Shown: positions 32,983 to 42,434 of the stretch, one piece after another | Position numbering within the stretch: the first letter of the stretch is position 1 | Layout: every line of letters starts with the position of its first letter | DNA from: Bifidobacterium catulorum | GTDB taxonomy: Bacteria > Actinomycetota > Actinomycetes > Actinomycetales > Bifidobacteriaceae | Assembly: GCF_003129925.1 (NCBI RefSeq) | Contig: NZ_QFFN01000009.1 | Span: 1 to 64,000, forward strand | Direction: 5' to 3' | DNA length: 64,000 nucleotides | Position numbers and translations under genes: made by a program | Notes under the pieces: model-generated | What the model saw: the letters and a program-made list of their open reading frames with translations, nothing else | What the model was told of the DNA's origin: nothing | Databases searched by the model: none

Positions 32983-33747
32983 TCAGTCCTCGTTCAAGGC
33001 CTTGCGCTGCATGGCCTGCAGCTCCCTGTTGCCCTTCTCGGCCAGGTCGAGCAGCTCGCCGAGTTCGGCACGCGTGAACGGCCTGTGTTCTGCCGTGCCC
33101 TGAATCTCGATGAACGCTCCGGCTCCGGTCATGGCCACATTCATGTCGGTCATGGCCTGGCTGTCCTCCACATACGGCAGGTCGAGCATCGGCTTGCCGT
33201 CGATCACGCCCACGGACACGGCCGACACCTGATCGCGGATCACCTGCCGGTTGGCGCGCAGCATCTTGTGCGACTTGGCCCACGCCACGGCGTCGGCGAG
33301 CGCCACATACGCCCCGGTGATGGACGCGGTGCGTGTGCCGCCGTCGGCCTGCAGCACATCGCAGTCGATCTGGATCTGGTTCTCGCCGAGCGCCTTCATG
33401 TCGACGACGCCGCGCAGACAGCGGCCGATGAGCCTGCTGATCTCGTGCGTGCGTCCGCCGATCTTGCCGCGCACGGATTCGCGGTCGGTGCGTTCGGATG
33501 TGGCGCGCGGCAGCATCGCGTATTCGGCGGTCACCCAGCCGAGTCCGGAGTCCTTGCGCCAGCGCGGCACGCCCTGCGTGAACGTGGCGGTGCACATCAC
33601 GCGCGTTTTGCCGCATTCGATGAGCACGGAGCCTTCGGGGGCCTCGGTCCAGTGGCGGGTGATCCGCACCGGACGCAGTTCGTCCACGGCGCGCCCGTCG
33701 GGGCGAATCGTCTGTTCGACGTCAAGCATGTCTTTGATCTGCACCAT
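32983..33747 (-). CDS. rph: Ribonuclease PH
   Basis: A 254-residue phosphorolytic 3'-5' exoribonuclease that trims tRNA 3' ends. The N-terminus [15 protein letters not shown] is diagnostic. Other conserved parts are [27 protein letters not shown], the arginine-rich [40 protein letters not shown] and [15 protein letters not shown]. The ATG at 33747 follows GGAGG by six bases. The reading frame stays open for another 2.4 kb upstream, but that part is the antisense of pncB. Confidence 0.97.
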   Translation of the reverse strand: MVQIKDMLDVEQTIRPDGRAVDELRPVRITRHWTEAPEGSVLIECGKTRVMCTATFTQGVPRWRKDSGLGWVTAEYAMLPRATSERTDRESVRGKIGGRTHEISRLIGRCLRGVVDMKALGENQIQIDCDVLQADGGTRTASITGAYVALADAVAWAKSHKMLRANRQVIRDQVSAVSVGVIDGKPMLDLPYVEDSQAMTDMNVAMTGAGAFIEIQGTAEHRPFTRAELGELLDLAEKGNRELQAMQRKALNED

Positions 33748-34026
33748 GATGTCCTCCAAAACACGTCGGCCGTTCGTTCCGCGACCCGTCCGACCGATGC
33801 GGACGCGTGTCGTCGTCCGGCCGTCCTTATCCGCATCGCCCACATGCCCGTATGATCCCGGCCATATGGTTCTTTGACATGGGTCGCCATATTCTGCGGC
33901 ATTGCGGATTCTACGCTGTCTTGACCGTATCCGCCTTAGCCGACAAAAAGCGGTTCGCGCCCACTGTGCGGAACGTCGGCAGCCCGCCGTCGTCCGACGT
34001 TCGGCGTGGCCAATAGACTGGGTGCC

Positions 34027-34653
34027 ATGAGATTTTTGGCCGCGATATTCCGGTTTGCCACGTCGGCCTGCTGTTTCGCCGGCACGCTTGAGATCTGGCA
34101 TCTGCATGATTTCGCCAGTCTTACGTATTTCACCTTCCAGACGGCGTTGCTGCTTGGCGTCGTGATGCTGTGGTCGGGGGCGGCCACGTTGCTGAAGGGC
34201 ATCGAGCCGCCGGCGTGGCTCAAGGGGTGTCTGACGCTGTATATCGTCGCGGCGGGACTGGCGGCCGTGTTCATCCTGCCGGCGGCCGACCCGTCGACGC
34301 CGCGCGTGTTCGGGCTGATGACGGTCACGTATGCGCATGTCATCGTGCCGATCGCCGCGTTCGTCGATTTTGTGGTGTTCGACGAGCATCGGCGCTTCCA
34401 ATGGACGTATTGCCTGACGTGGCTTATTTATATTCCGATATATGTGATGGGTGTGCTGATCCGTGCGGCCATCTGGCCGCATTCCGGCCCGTTGAAGGAC
34501 GGCACGCCGTATCCGTATGGGTTTCTCGATCTGCCGAAGATCGGATGGACGCAGCTGGGCATCAACGTGGGCGAGGGGCTGGCGGCGTTCCTGGTGCTCG
34601 GCCTCGTGCTCGTGGCCCTCGACCGCGTCCTGCCGCCGAAGCTGATCAAATAA
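34027..34653 (+). CDS. Pr6Pr-like six-helix membrane protein
   Basis: A 208-residue integral membrane protein with about six helices. Features fitting the Pr6Pr (FAR-17a/AIG1-like) family are [19 protein letters not shown], the histidine in [23 protein letters not shown], and [13 protein letters not shown] near the last helix. The function of bacterial members is unknown. TAGACT (34014-34019) ends seven bases before the ATG with no Shine-Dalgarno sequence, which fits leaderless translation. It is monocistronic, between divergent rph and pncB. Confidence 0.7.
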   Translation: MRFLAAIFRFATSACCFAGTLEIWHLHDFASLTYFTFQTALLLGVVMLWSGAATLLKGIEPPAWLKGCLTLYIVAAGLAAVFILPAADPSTPRVFGLMTVTYAHVIVPIAAFVDFVVFDEHRRFQWTYCLTWLIYIPIYVMGVLIRAAIWPHSGPLKDGTPYPYGFLDLPKIGWTQLGINVGEGLAAFLVLGLVLVALDRVLPPKLIK

Positions 34654-34815
34654 TCTCAACCGATTCGCCCGCCGTTTCCACCGCAACACGCCGGCGTACG
34701 GCCTCGGTTCACGGCGGTTCCGACGGGTGGTCGCGTTTCGCGGCGCACGACCTACAATCGTACGCAACGACACAAGCGAACATAGACATAACCCAGTCAT
34801 AACAAAGAAGGACAT

Positions 34816-36156
34816 ATGGCAAACACCGACTATTCCTCCGCCATGCTGACGGACATGTACGAATACACCATGCTGGACGCGGCCCTGCAGGACGGCACGG
34901 CCGACCGCCGCTGCGTCTTCGAGGTGTTCACCCGCCATCTGCCGGCGGGACGCCGGTACGGCATCGTGGCCGGACTCGGCCGCATCGTGGAGCTGCTCCG
35001 GGACTTCCGGCCGAGCGAATCCGACCTGCGGTTCCTGCGGGACCGTCACGTGGTGAGCGAGAAAACGGCGAAATGGCTTGAGGACTTCTCGTTCTCGGGC
35101 ACGATCCGCGCCTACCGCGAGGGCGAGGCGTTCTTCGCGAATTCGCCGATTCTTGAGGTCGAGGGCACGTTCGCGGAATGCACGCTGCTGGAGACGCTCG
35201 TGCTGTCGGTGCTGAACTACGATTCGGCCATCGCCTCGGCGGCCTCGCGCATGACGTCGGCCGCGGGCGACCGTCCCTGCATGGACATGGGCGGACGCCG
35301 CGCGAACGAGGGGGCGGCCGTGGCGGCGGCCCGTGCGGCGATCGTCGGCGGCTTCGCCGGCACGGCCAACCTGGCCGCGGCCAAGAAGTACGATCTGACG
35401 TGCATCGGCACCGCCGCGCACGCCTTCACGCTGCTGCACGACGACGAGCGCGACGCCTTCGTCTCGCAGGTCAACGCGCTCGGCCCGGGCACGACGCTGC
35501 TCACCGACACCTACAACATCGAGAAGGCCATCACCACGGCGGTGGAGGTGGCCGGCCCGCAGCTCGGCGGCATCCGCATCGACTCCGGCGATCTGGCGTC
35601 GCTGGCGCAGAAGGCCCGCAAGCAGCTCGACTCGCTGGGTGCCACGAACACGAAGATCACCGTGACCAACGACCTCGACGAATACGCGCTGGCCGCATTG
35701 CAGACCGCGCCGGTGGACTCCTACGGCGTTGGCACCATGCTCGTGACCGGTTCGGGACACCCCACGTGCGCGATGGTGTACAAGCTGGTGGAGCGCGAAG
35801 GTTCGGATGGCGTGATGCATCCGGTGGCGAAGAAGTCGTTCGGCAAGAGAACCGACGGATGGCGCAAGCGCGCGCTGCGCTGCTACCAGTATGGGCTGGC
35901 GCAGGGCGAGCTCGTGCTGTGCGGCCCGGCCGACAAGCTCGCGGCCTGGGAGGCGCCGGCCGAATACGGCGATACAAGGGACCTGCTCATCACCGCCGTC
36001 GACCACGGCGACATCGACGACTCCCTGGCGAGCAAGGAGGCGCTGCTCTCGGCACGCGACCGTCACAGCCAGGCGCTCGCCGAGCTTCCGGTGACCGCCC
36101 TGTCGCTCAGCAACGGCGATCAGGCCATCCCCACCGAGGTCCTCACCATCGTGTGA
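34816..36156 (+). CDS. pncB: Nicotinate phosphoribosyltransferase
   Basis: A 446-residue enzyme of NAD salvage converting nicotinate and PRPP to nicotinate mononucleotide. Family motifs are [69 protein letters not shown] and [11 protein letters not shown], then TNDLDEYAL and [10 protein letters not shown]. The length is typical of actinobacterial PncB2-like enzymes. AAGGAC precedes the ATG. A 16-bp inverted repeat covers its stop codon. Confidence 0.95.
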   Translation: MANTDYSSAMLTDMYEYTMLDAALQDGTADRRCVFEVFTRHLPAGRRYGIVAGLGRIVELLRDFRPSESDLRFLRDRHVVSEKTAKWLEDFSFSGTIRAYREGEAFFANSPILEVEGTFAECTLLETLVLSVLNYDSAIASAASRMTSAAGDRPCMDMGGRRANEGAAVAAARAAIVGGFAGTANLAAAKKYDLTCIGTAAHAFTLLHDDERDAFVSQVNALGPGTTLLTDTYNIEKAITTAVEVAGPQLGGIRIDSGDLASLAQKARKQLDSLGATNTKITVTNDLDEYALAALQTAPVDSYGVGTMLVTGSGHPTCAMVYKLVEREGSDGVMHPVAKKSFGKRTDGWRKRALRCYQYGLAQGELVLCGPADKLAAWEAPAEYGDTRDLLITAVDHGDIDDSLASKEALLSARDRHSQALAELPVTALSLSNGDQAIPTEVLTIV

Positions 36157-36214
36157 TTCGCCCATACGCCCGGAGGCCGCAGGGGCGAATCCGGGCAGGG
36201 GCGAATCACACGAT
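36148..36214. terminator. 16-bp perfect inverted repeat spanning the pncB stop codon
   Basis: ATCGTGTGATTCGCCC (36148-36163, containing the TGA stop) pairs exactly with GGGCGAATCACACGAT (36199-36214). It lies between the convergent pncB and DUF3039 genes and is probably a bidirectional terminator without a T tract. An extra GGGGCGAATC copy sits inside the loop. Confidence 0.7.
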
Positions 36215-36222
36215 CGAACCCG

Positions 36223-36537
36223 TCAGCGCATCTCGTCGTAGATGCGCTTGCAGTCGGGGCACACGGGATAGTCGGAGGGATTGCGCTTCGGCACCCACAC
36301 CTTGCCGCACAGCGCCACCACGGGACAGCCCGTCAGACGAGACTCGGCCATGCGCTCCTTGGAGACGTAGTGGGCGAATCGGTCGGCGTCGCCGTCATCG
36401 GTCCTCTGCCCCTCGGCCTTGGTCTCGGGACGTTCCAGCACCGCGGTGCCGCCGCCCGAGTCCGGGGTCGACAGCGGAGAGACGGCATCGTCGACGAATG
36501 CCATACGGGCATCCGTATCATTCATCATCACGGTCAT
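36223..36537 (-). CDS. DUF3039 small zinc-ribbon-like protein
   Basis: A 104-residue protein. The first 50 residues are variable; the second half is the DUF3039 pattern: [43 protein letters not shown]. Four Cys in two pairs suggest a bound zinc. The function is unknown; the family is widespread in Actinobacteria. The start at 36537 is the first of several close ATGs and has AGGAA nearby; MMNDTD nine bases later is an alternative. It is divergent from coaD. Confidence 0.85.
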   Translation of the reverse strand: MTVMMNDTDARMAFVDDAVSPLSTPDSGGGTAVLERPETKAEGQRTDDGDADRFAHYVSKERMAESRLTGCPVVALCGKVWVPKRNPSDYPVCPDCKRIYDEMR

Positions 36538-36699
36538 GGTTCCTGCCTCGCTCTTCAATCGTGTAATCGGTCGTATGCAACCGTCATTCCAATGATAGAA
36601 GCCTCCGCGTTTCGCATGTCGCGAAACGACGACGCGCACAGACGGACACATCGCGGCAATCGCGCTGGCGTCTCCAACGGGCGCGGTAGTCTGGAATCC

Positions 36700-37191
36700 A
36701 TGACTATAGCTGTATGCCCCGGCTCCTTCGACCCCGTGACCTCCGGACACATCGACGTCATCGAACGCTGCGCGCACCTGTTCGACCAGGTCCATGTGGT
36801 CGTCGCGGTCAACGCCGCGAAGAAGCCCCTGTTCACCGAAGAACAACGAGTCCGCATGATTCGCGAGGTGCTCAACGAGGACGGGTTCCCCGACGTCGTC
36901 GTCACCAGCACCGACGGCCTGATCACCGACTACTGCGCCGGTGTCGGTGCCGAGGTCATCGTCAAGGGACTTCGCCAGAATGGCGATTATGAGGCGGAAC
37001 TCGGCATGGCGCTGGTCAACAAGCAGTTGGGCGGCGTGGAGACGATGTTCCTGCCGGCCAACCCGCTCAAGGAGCATATCTCCAGTTCGATCGTCAAGGA
37101 CGTGGCCCGCCACGGCGGCGCCATCGACGGATTGGTTCCGGGATATGTCGCACCGCTGCTGATCGAGGCCCTGCGCAACGAAAAGAGATAA
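36700..37191 (+). CDS. coaD: Phosphopantetheine adenylyltransferase
   Basis: A 163-residue enzyme of coenzyme A synthesis (fourth step, forming dephospho-CoA). The nucleotidyltransferase motif TSGH is at 14-17 in [14 protein letters not shown], and the second motif [10 protein letters not shown] is near the C-terminus; [13 protein letters not shown] binds pantetheine. TAGTCT (36687-36692) ends seven bases before the ATG, so this transcript is probably leaderless. It starts a run of genes coaD, sepIVA-like, DUF177, rpmF, rnc. Confidence 0.97.
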   Translation: MTIAVCPGSFDPVTSGHIDVIERCAHLFDQVHVVVAVNAAKKPLFTEEQRVRMIREVLNEDGFPDVVVTSTDGLITDYCAGVGAEVIVKGLRQNGDYEAELGMALVNKQLGGVETMFLPANPLKEHISSSIVKDVARHGGAIDGLVPGYVAPLLIEALRNEKR

Positions 37192-37193
37192 TC

Positions 37194-38237
37194 ATGGATG
37201 ACGTCAAGGACTACACGAACGACGCCGACGACACCGGCGAGGCCGAGGTATCCAACCGCACGGATATCCACGGATTCGACAGCACCGAGACCACGTACAC
37301 GCCGGCCACGCCGGCCGATGCGACGACGGGCGGCGCCACGCACCGACCGCTGCCGAGCATCTTCTCCTCGCCGATCGCCACACGGCCGCGCCCCGCCCAT
37401 ACGAGCACGACGCCCGCCGCGGATACGGGCACCGGCGCCGTCCCCGCGCAGCAGGCCGCCTCCCCGGCCCCGACGGCGGAACCATCCCCCCTGACCGGGA
37501 CGAACACCACGTTCGGCGCGGCATCCCAACCGGCGGCATCCCAACCGGCCACCGAAGCCACGTCGTACGGTTACGACCTCGACGACTCCACGAACTCGAA
37601 CGAACCCAGGCAGGCGGTCGCGCCCGACGTGCAGAGCTTCCAGCGCATGCTCATGGAGGACGATGACGACGAGGCGGACCTGACCACGAAGAACCAATTC
37701 ACCACCGTCTACGACCTGCTCGACCAGCTGGAGGGCCTCATCGAGGACTCGAAGACCAGCTTCTTCGCCAGCACCCAGGTGCGCGTGGACCGCGAGGAGG
37801 TCACCACGCTCATCAACGAACTCAAATCCAAGCTCCCCGTGCAGCTGGAACGCGCCTCCGCGCTCATGCGCGAATCCGAACGCCGTCTGGAGAACGCCCA
37901 GTCCCAGGCCAGCGCCATCGTGGCGTCGGCGAACAGCCGGGCCGCCACCATCATCCGGGAGGCCAACGACCAGGCGCGGTTCCTCGCCGGACAGGAGAAC
38001 GTGGTGGCGCTCGCCACCGAACGCGCACGCACCATCCTCGACAAGGCGCAGGCCAAGGCCGACAAGCTTACGCAGGGGGCGGACAACTACTCCGCCGCCA
38101 TCCTCACCGAATTGAGCGACCAGCTGGCCAAGGCGCAGAACGGCGTGCACAACGGCCTGGCCGTGCTGGCCGAACGCCAGCGCAAGGCCGCCGAGGACTT
38201 GCCGCATCTGTCGGCCGACGACTATCCGCAGCAGTGA
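37194..38237 (+). CDS. SepIVA/DivIVA-like coiled-coil cell-division protein
   Basis: A 347-residue protein beginning three bases after coaD. Residues 1-140 are acidic and Pro/Ala/Thr-rich (disordered). From about 165 (FTTVYDLLDQLEGLIEDSKTS) a DivIVA-type region begins, then long coiled coil with Ala-rich heptads (LENAQSQASAIVASANSRAA, AQAKADKLTQGADNYSAAIL). In Mycobacterium tuberculosis the essential septal factor SepIVA (Rv2927c) lies beside the DUF177 gene and rnc, the same order as here. So a role in septation or envelope growth is likely but inferred. Confidence 0.8.
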   Translation: MDDVKDYTNDADDTGEAEVSNRTDIHGFDSTETTYTPATPADATTGGATHRPLPSIFSSPIATRPRPAHTSTTPAADTGTGAVPAQQAASPAPTAEPSPLTGTNTTFGAASQPAASQPATEATSYGYDLDDSTNSNEPRQAVAPDVQSFQRMLMEDDDDEADLTTKNQFTTVYDLLDQLEGLIEDSKTSFFASTQVRVDREEVTTLINELKSKLPVQLERASALMRESERRLENAQSQASAIVASANSRAATIIREANDQARFLAGQENVVALATERARTILDKAQAKADKLTQGADNYSAAILTELSDQLAKAQNGVHNGLAVLAERQRKAAEDLPHLSADDYPQQ

Positions 38238-38316
38238 CCGACCGGTGCCGGCAACGGCAACGCGAGACACCGATATCACGAATTACGAAACCCTGACAGA
38301 AAGCGTGACGAACACG

Positions 38317-38946
38317 ATGAACGACATCCATCCCGAATCCTCGCCGTGGGCGATCCCGGTGGCGCAGGTCGCCGCCCGCCCCGGCCAGAGCAAGGCCATC
38401 GACCAGGACTTCCCCGCGCCCGACGGCATCGGCGACGAGGTCATCAGCGTCAGGAAGGACGCCGACGTCCATGTGGACGGCTCCTTCGACTCCATCGTCG
38501 ACGGACTGATCTTCAACGGCGCGGTCACGGCGCCCATCACCGCGGAATGCTCCCGCTGCCTCAAGCCGCTGAACGCCAGCCACACCATCCATGTGACCGC
38601 GTTCTTCCCCTACGCCCCCGACGCCCACGACCAGCATCGCGGCGGCAAGGGCAAGGGCGAGGAGGTCGACATCATCGCCGGCGAGGAGGAGTCCGACGAC
38701 TTCTACCCGCTGGCCGGCAACAACACCTTCGCCGACATCGAATCCCTGCTGCGCGACAACCTCGTCGAGGCATTGCCCCTCAAGCCGCTGTGCCGCCCCG
38801 ATTGCAGGGGCCTGTGCCCGCAGTGCGGCATCGACCTCAACGAGGAGCCCGACCATCATCACGACGTCCCCGACATCCGCTGGTCGGCCCTCGAATCGCT
38901 GAAGGCCCGGCTGGAGGCCGAACAGGGCGGCGAATCCAACGGATGA
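38317..38946 (+). CDS. DUF177 (YceD-like) protein
   Basis: A 209-residue protein of the YceD/DUF177 family, which in most bacteria sits directly before rpmF and is linked to ribosomal RNA or L32 metabolism by an unclear mechanism. The signature is ITAECSRCLKPLNASHTIHV (CxxC), with ESLLRDNLVEALPLKPLCRP and CRGLCPQCGIDLNEEP. The four or five Cys may bind zinc. I chose the ATG at 38317; a GTG at 38245, seven bases after the previous stop, is possible but would add 24 residues with codon use unlike the gene. Confidence 0.88.
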   Translation: MNDIHPESSPWAIPVAQVAARPGQSKAIDQDFPAPDGIGDEVISVRKDADVHVDGSFDSIVDGLIFNGAVTAPITAECSRCLKPLNASHTIHVTAFFPYAPDAHDQHRGGKGKGEEVDIIAGEEESDDFYPLAGNNTFADIESLLRDNLVEALPLKPLCRPDCRGLCPQCGIDLNEEPDHHHDVPDIRWSALESLKARLEAEQGGESNG

Positions 38947-39056
38947 CGCGCGGCCATCGCCGGCCCGGCCATGAAAGATGACAAAGTCATCGGAATGCGC
39001 TAGAATACCGAAGGCTTAAGCTCAATAAGAAATTCGATCGAAACAGAGGGTCCGAA

Positions 39057-39251
39057 ATGGCACTGCCCAAGTATAAGACTTCGCGCGCGAACACCCATTC
39101 GCGTCGCGCCAACTGGAAGACTTCCGCCGCCGCTACGGTGGCCTGCCCGAACTGCGGCGAGCGCACGCTCCCGCACATGGCCTGCCCCAGCTGCGGTTCG
39201 TTCCGCGGCCGCGTGTACGGCTCCGCCGTGAAGTCCAAGTTCGCCAAGTGA
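39057..39251 (+). CDS. rpmF: 50S ribosomal protein L32
   Basis: A 64-residue ribosomal protein. It starts [20 protein letters not shown] and contains the zinc-binding [18 protein letters not shown] (two CxxC pairs), so it is the zinc-replete form of L32. GAGGG precedes the ATG. A hairpin terminator follows after 46 bases. Confidence 0.98.
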   Translation: MALPKYKTSRANTHSRRANWKTSAAATVACPNCGERTLPHMACPSCGSFRGRVYGSAVKSKFAK

Positions 39252-39297
39252 TTGGCCGCCGGATGATTCCGGCGTCACGCCGACAATCGGCTTAGAT

Positions 39298-39331
39298 AAC
39301 GACCTCGCCATCGACGGGTGGCGAGGTCGTT
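39298..39331 (+). terminator. Terminator of rpmF
   Basis: A perfect 12-bp stem AACGACCTCGCC / GGCGAGGTCGTT with a 10-base loop is followed by a weak T-rich tract (GTGTATT). Confidence 0.82.
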
Positions 39332-39334
39332 GTG

Positions 39335-39419
39335 TATTGGTGAGCACGGCATAGTGGCAGGCACGGTGCATTGGTGGGCATGATGTATTGGTAAGCACGG
39401 CGTATTGGCGGGCATGGCA
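39335..39419. repeat. Five tandem 17-bp repeats between rpmF and rnc
   Basis: The units are TATTGGTGAGCACGGCA, TAGTGGCAGGCACGGTG, CATTGGTGGGCATGATG, TATTGGTAAGCACGGCG and TATTGGCGGGCATGGCA, exactly contiguous with no gaps. They begin right after the rpmF terminator and end 53 bases before the rnc start, so they could lie in the rnc leader. The copy number is likely to vary between strains. Confidence 0.85.
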
Positions 39420-39472
39420 TATGCGCCGGACTTCGTTCGCCGGGCATGGCGAGAATTAGACTGAAAGGCATT

Positions 39473-40303
39473 ATGACGAAGAAGAACACCGCACATACGA
39501 ACACCGACGCGCATACGGACGCCATCAAGGACGGCGCCGCCGCCAACGGCGACGACCCCCGGCTCCTGTCCGACACCGTGGCCTACGACAAGTCGAGCGA
39601 CTACCGTCCCGGCGACGCCACCGCCAGACTGCTGGACGCCATCGGCGCGACCATAAGCCCCGATTTGCTCATCCGCGCGCTCACCCACCGTTCGTACGCG
39701 CACGAACACGCGGGAATGCCGCATTACGAACGTCTGGAGTTCCTGGGCGACGCCGTTCTGGAGCTCGTCACCACGGAGACGCTGTTCTTCAACCATCCCG
39801 ACTTCTCCGAAGGCCAGATGGCCCGGATCCGAGCCAAAACCGTCTCCGAGGAGTCGCTGGCGGAGATCGCGCGCACCAAGCTGCATCTCGGCCCGTACAT
39901 CCTGCTCGGCCGGGGCGAGGCCGACGACAACGGCGCCGACAAGGATTCGATCCTGTGCGACATCGTCGAATCGCTGATCGGCGCGGTGTTCGTCGAGCAC
40001 GGCATCGACGTGGCGCGCAAGGTGGTGCACGGCTTCATCGACGGCGAACTGGCGAAGTACACGCAGGCGGGCCCGGCGCTCGACTGGAAGACGTCGCTGA
40101 CCATGAAGGCCCACAAGATGGGACTGCCCGAGCCCGTGTACCGTATGGAGGTGGGCGGGCCGGAATACCGTCTGGAGTTCACCGCCCACGTGCTGCTCGG
40201 CGACGGCGGCCGCGAGCTCGCCTCGGCCACCGGGTCGTCCAAGCGCAAGGCGCAGCTCGCCGCCGCCGAACGCGCCTGGCATGAGCTCGACGGGAAGCGG
40301 TGA
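39473..40303 (+). CDS. rnc: Ribonuclease III
   Basis: A 276-residue double-stranded-RNA endonuclease for rRNA and mRNA processing. The catalytic signature is YERLEFLGDAVLEL (Glu86, Glu89, Asp93) with the second acidic cluster in CDIVESLIGAVF. A C-terminal dsRNA-binding domain runs from DWKTSLTMKAHKMGL to KRKAQLAAAERAWHEL. An extra 45-residue polar N-terminal tail precedes the usual start of the fold. The ATG at 39473 follows AAAGG; an ATG 27 bases earlier has no ribosome site. Confidence 0.96.
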   Translation: MTKKNTAHTNTDAHTDAIKDGAAANGDDPRLLSDTVAYDKSSDYRPGDATARLLDAIGATISPDLLIRALTHRSYAHEHAGMPHYERLEFLGDAVLELVTTETLFFNHPDFSEGQMARIRAKTVSEESLAEIARTKLHLGPYILLGRGEADDNGADKDSILCDIVESLIGAVFVEHGIDVARKVVHGFIDGELAKYTQAGPALDWKTSLTMKAHKMGLPEPVYRMEVGGPEYRLEFTAHVLLGDGGRELASATGSSKRKAQLAAAERAWHELDGKR

Positions 40304-40347
40304 CGCACGCCGTCGGGCGCGGCGGACGGACTGACGACACCAGCGCC

Positions 40348-40524
40348 TAGACTGTAGCGCATAGCGTCGCCGCTGCCGTCACAAGCGGGCAGCGGCAGAC
40401 ATCCCGCCGTGTCCGCGATACGGAGCACCTCTCCCCCCACGGCACGCTTACGGGATATCCTGTTTCCGTTTACGTAATCATGGCGTGCCGCGCCCATGCG
40501 GACGCCGAAGGATGAGAGGAAGCC
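40348..40524 (+). promoter_or_regulatory. Structured leader region of ilvBN
   Basis: A TAGACT hexamer (40348-40353) is followed by the stem GCCGCTGCC (40369-40377) / GGCAGCGGC (40388-40396) and a long-range pair CGGCACGC (40440-40447) / GCGTGCCG (40483-40490). An 11-codon reading frame, MACRAHADAEG (40480-40515), ends inside the ilvB ribosome-binding region. It has no branched-chain codons, so classical attenuation is not supported, but a structured control leader is plausible. Confidence 0.45.
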
Positions 40525-42414
40525 ATGGCATTGCCCACACCTCTGCAGGCATTCAGTGCAGTTCCCAAAGGCCCCGTCGAAAAGCTGTCGGCGGACAAGC
40601 GCATCGTCAACGGGGAGAAGATGACCGGCGCACAGGCCGTGGTTCGCGCGTTGGAGGACCTTGGTGTCGAGGACGTCTTCGGTCTTCCCGGCGGTGCGAT
40701 CCTGCCCGTGTACGACGCCATCAACGACGATACGAAGTTCCGTTTCGTACTGGTCCGCCACGAGCAGGCTGCCGGCCACGCGGCCGAAGGCTACGCCGTG
40801 GCCACGGGCAAGGTGGGCGTATGCATCGTGACATCCGGCCCGGGCGCCACGAACGTGGTCACCGCCATCGCCGACGCGAACATGGATTCCATCCCCATGG
40901 TCGTCATCACCGGTCAGGTGGGCGTGAACGCCATCGGCACCGACGCCTTCCAGGAGGCCGACATCGTCGGCATCACGTACCCGGTCGTCAAGCACTCGTA
41001 TCTCGTCACCAACGCGCAGGACATCCCGCGCGTGCTCACCGAGGCGTATCACATCGCCCGCACCGGCCGCCCCGGCCCGGTCGTCGTCGACCTGACCAAG
41101 ACCGCGCAGACGGAGGAGCTCTACTATTCGTGGCCGCAGCGCATGATCCTGCCCGGCTACAATCCCACGACGAAGGCCCACGGCCGTGTGCTGTCGAACG
41201 CCGCCAAACTGTTCGGCCAGTCGTACCGCCCGGTGCTATACGTCGGCGGCGGCGCGATGCGTTCCGACGCCGGCGCGCAGGTCAAGCGCCTGTCCGAGAT
41301 CACCGGCGCGCCGATCGTCACCACGCTGCCGGCGCGCGGCATCGTGCCCGAATCCGATCCAGCGGTCCTCGGCATGCTCGGCATGCATGGCACGATCGCG
41401 GCCACCGGCGCCGTTCAGCAGTGCGACCTGCTCGTCGCCATCGGCGCGCGTTTCGACGACCGTGTGACCGGCTCGCTGCCCGACTTCGCGCCGGCCGCGC
41501 GTGTCATCCACATCGACATCGACCCCGCGGAGATCGGCAAGAACCGTCAGGCCGACGTGCCGATCGTCGGCGACGTGGCCACCGTGCTCGACGACCTCAT
41601 CCCCGAGATCGAACGCTATCAGGCCATCAACGGCAAGCCCGACCTTGAGGCCTGGTGGGACACCGTCAACGATCTTCGCGAGAAGTATCCGATGCAGTAT
41701 GACGAATCCCCCGACGGCACGCTCGCCCCGCAGTGGGTGGTCGAGGAGCTGAGCCGTCAGGCCGATCCGAACACCATCTGGGTCTCCGGCGTGGGCCAGC
41801 ACCAGATGTGGGCCGCGCAGTTCATCGACTTCCACAACCCGCATTCGTGGATCTCCTCCGGCGGCCTCGGCACCATGGGCTTCGGACTTCCTGCCGCGCT
41901 CGGCGCGCAGGTCGGCTCCGACCGCGACTTCGACGGCAAGAAGCCGGTATGGCTCATCGACGGCGACGGCAGCTTCCAGATGACGTCCGAGGAGCTTGCC
42001 GCCCTGTTCTTCAACCATCTGCCGGTGAAGATCGCCATTCTCAACAACTCCGTGTACGGCATGGTCCGCCAATGGCAGACCCTGTTCTACAAGAACCACT
42101 ACTCGGCCACGAACCTCATGGACGGCGAGGCCAGGCAGGGCGACGTCATCGGCGAAGGCAAGGACGAGATCATGGACGTGCCCGATTTCGTCAAGCTCGC
42201 CGAGGCGTACGGATGCGTCGGCATGCGCGTGTTCACCAAGGAGCAGGCCGAGGAGGCCATCGCCAAGGCCAACAAGATCGACGACCGCCCGGTGCTCATC
42301 GACTTCCGCGTGTGGAAGGACGCCATGGTCTGGCCGATGGTCAGCGCCGGCGCGTCCAACAGCAGCGTGACGTACAAACCCGGCATCCAGCCGCTCAAGG
42401 GCATTCACGACTGA
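40525..42414 (+). CDS. ilvB: Acetolactate synthase large (catalytic) subunit
   Basis: A 629-residue thiamine-diphosphate enzyme starting valine, leucine and isoleucine synthesis. Motifs are VFGLPGGAILPVYDA, the catalytic Glu in VRHEQAAGHAAEGYA, TSGPGATNVVTAIADA, GVNAIGTDAFQEADIVGIT, and the diphosphate site GDGSFQMTSEELAAL...ILNNSVYG. It is longer than some homologues because of a 35-residue N-terminal tail. GAGAGGA precedes the ATG. ilvN follows 20 bases later. Confidence 0.96.
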   Translation: MALPTPLQAFSAVPKGPVEKLSADKRIVNGEKMTGAQAVVRALEDLGVEDVFGLPGGAILPVYDAINDDTKFRFVLVRHEQAAGHAAEGYAVATGKVGVCIVTSGPGATNVVTAIADANMDSIPMVVITGQVGVNAIGTDAFQEADIVGITYPVVKHSYLVTNAQDIPRVLTEAYHIARTGRPGPVVVDLTKTAQTEELYYSWPQRMILPGYNPTTKAHGRVLSNAAKLFGQSYRPVLYVGGGAMRSDAGAQVKRLSEITGAPIVTTLPARGIVPESDPAVLGMLGMHGTIAATGAVQQCDLLVAIGARFDDRVTGSLPDFAPAARVIHIDIDPAEIGKNRQADVPIVGDVATVLDDLIPEIERYQAINGKPDLEAWWDTVNDLREKYPMQYDESPDGTLAPQWVVEELSRQADPNTIWVSGVGQHQMWAAQFIDFHNPHSWISSGGLGTMGFGLPAALGAQVGSDRDFDGKKPVWLIDGDGSFQMTSEELAALFFNHLPVKIAILNNSVYGMVRQWQTLFYKNHYSATNLMDGEARQGDVIGEGKDEIMDVPDFVKLAEAYGCVGMRVFTKEQAEEAIAKANKIDDRPVLIDFRVWKDAMVWPMVSAGASNSSVTYKPGIQPLKGIHD

Positions 42415-42434
42415 CAGGGAAGGAAACGTAAATC

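Noticed and set aside
33748-36165. Long upstream extension of the rph frame
   Set aside because: The true RNase PH start at 33747 has a GGAGG site; the extension is antisense to the Pr6Pr-like and pncB genes and shows only shadow composition.
40480-40515. Branched-chain attenuator peptide before ilvB
   Set aside because: The frame MACRAHADAEG has no Leu, Ile or Val codons, so a classical attenuator is not supported.
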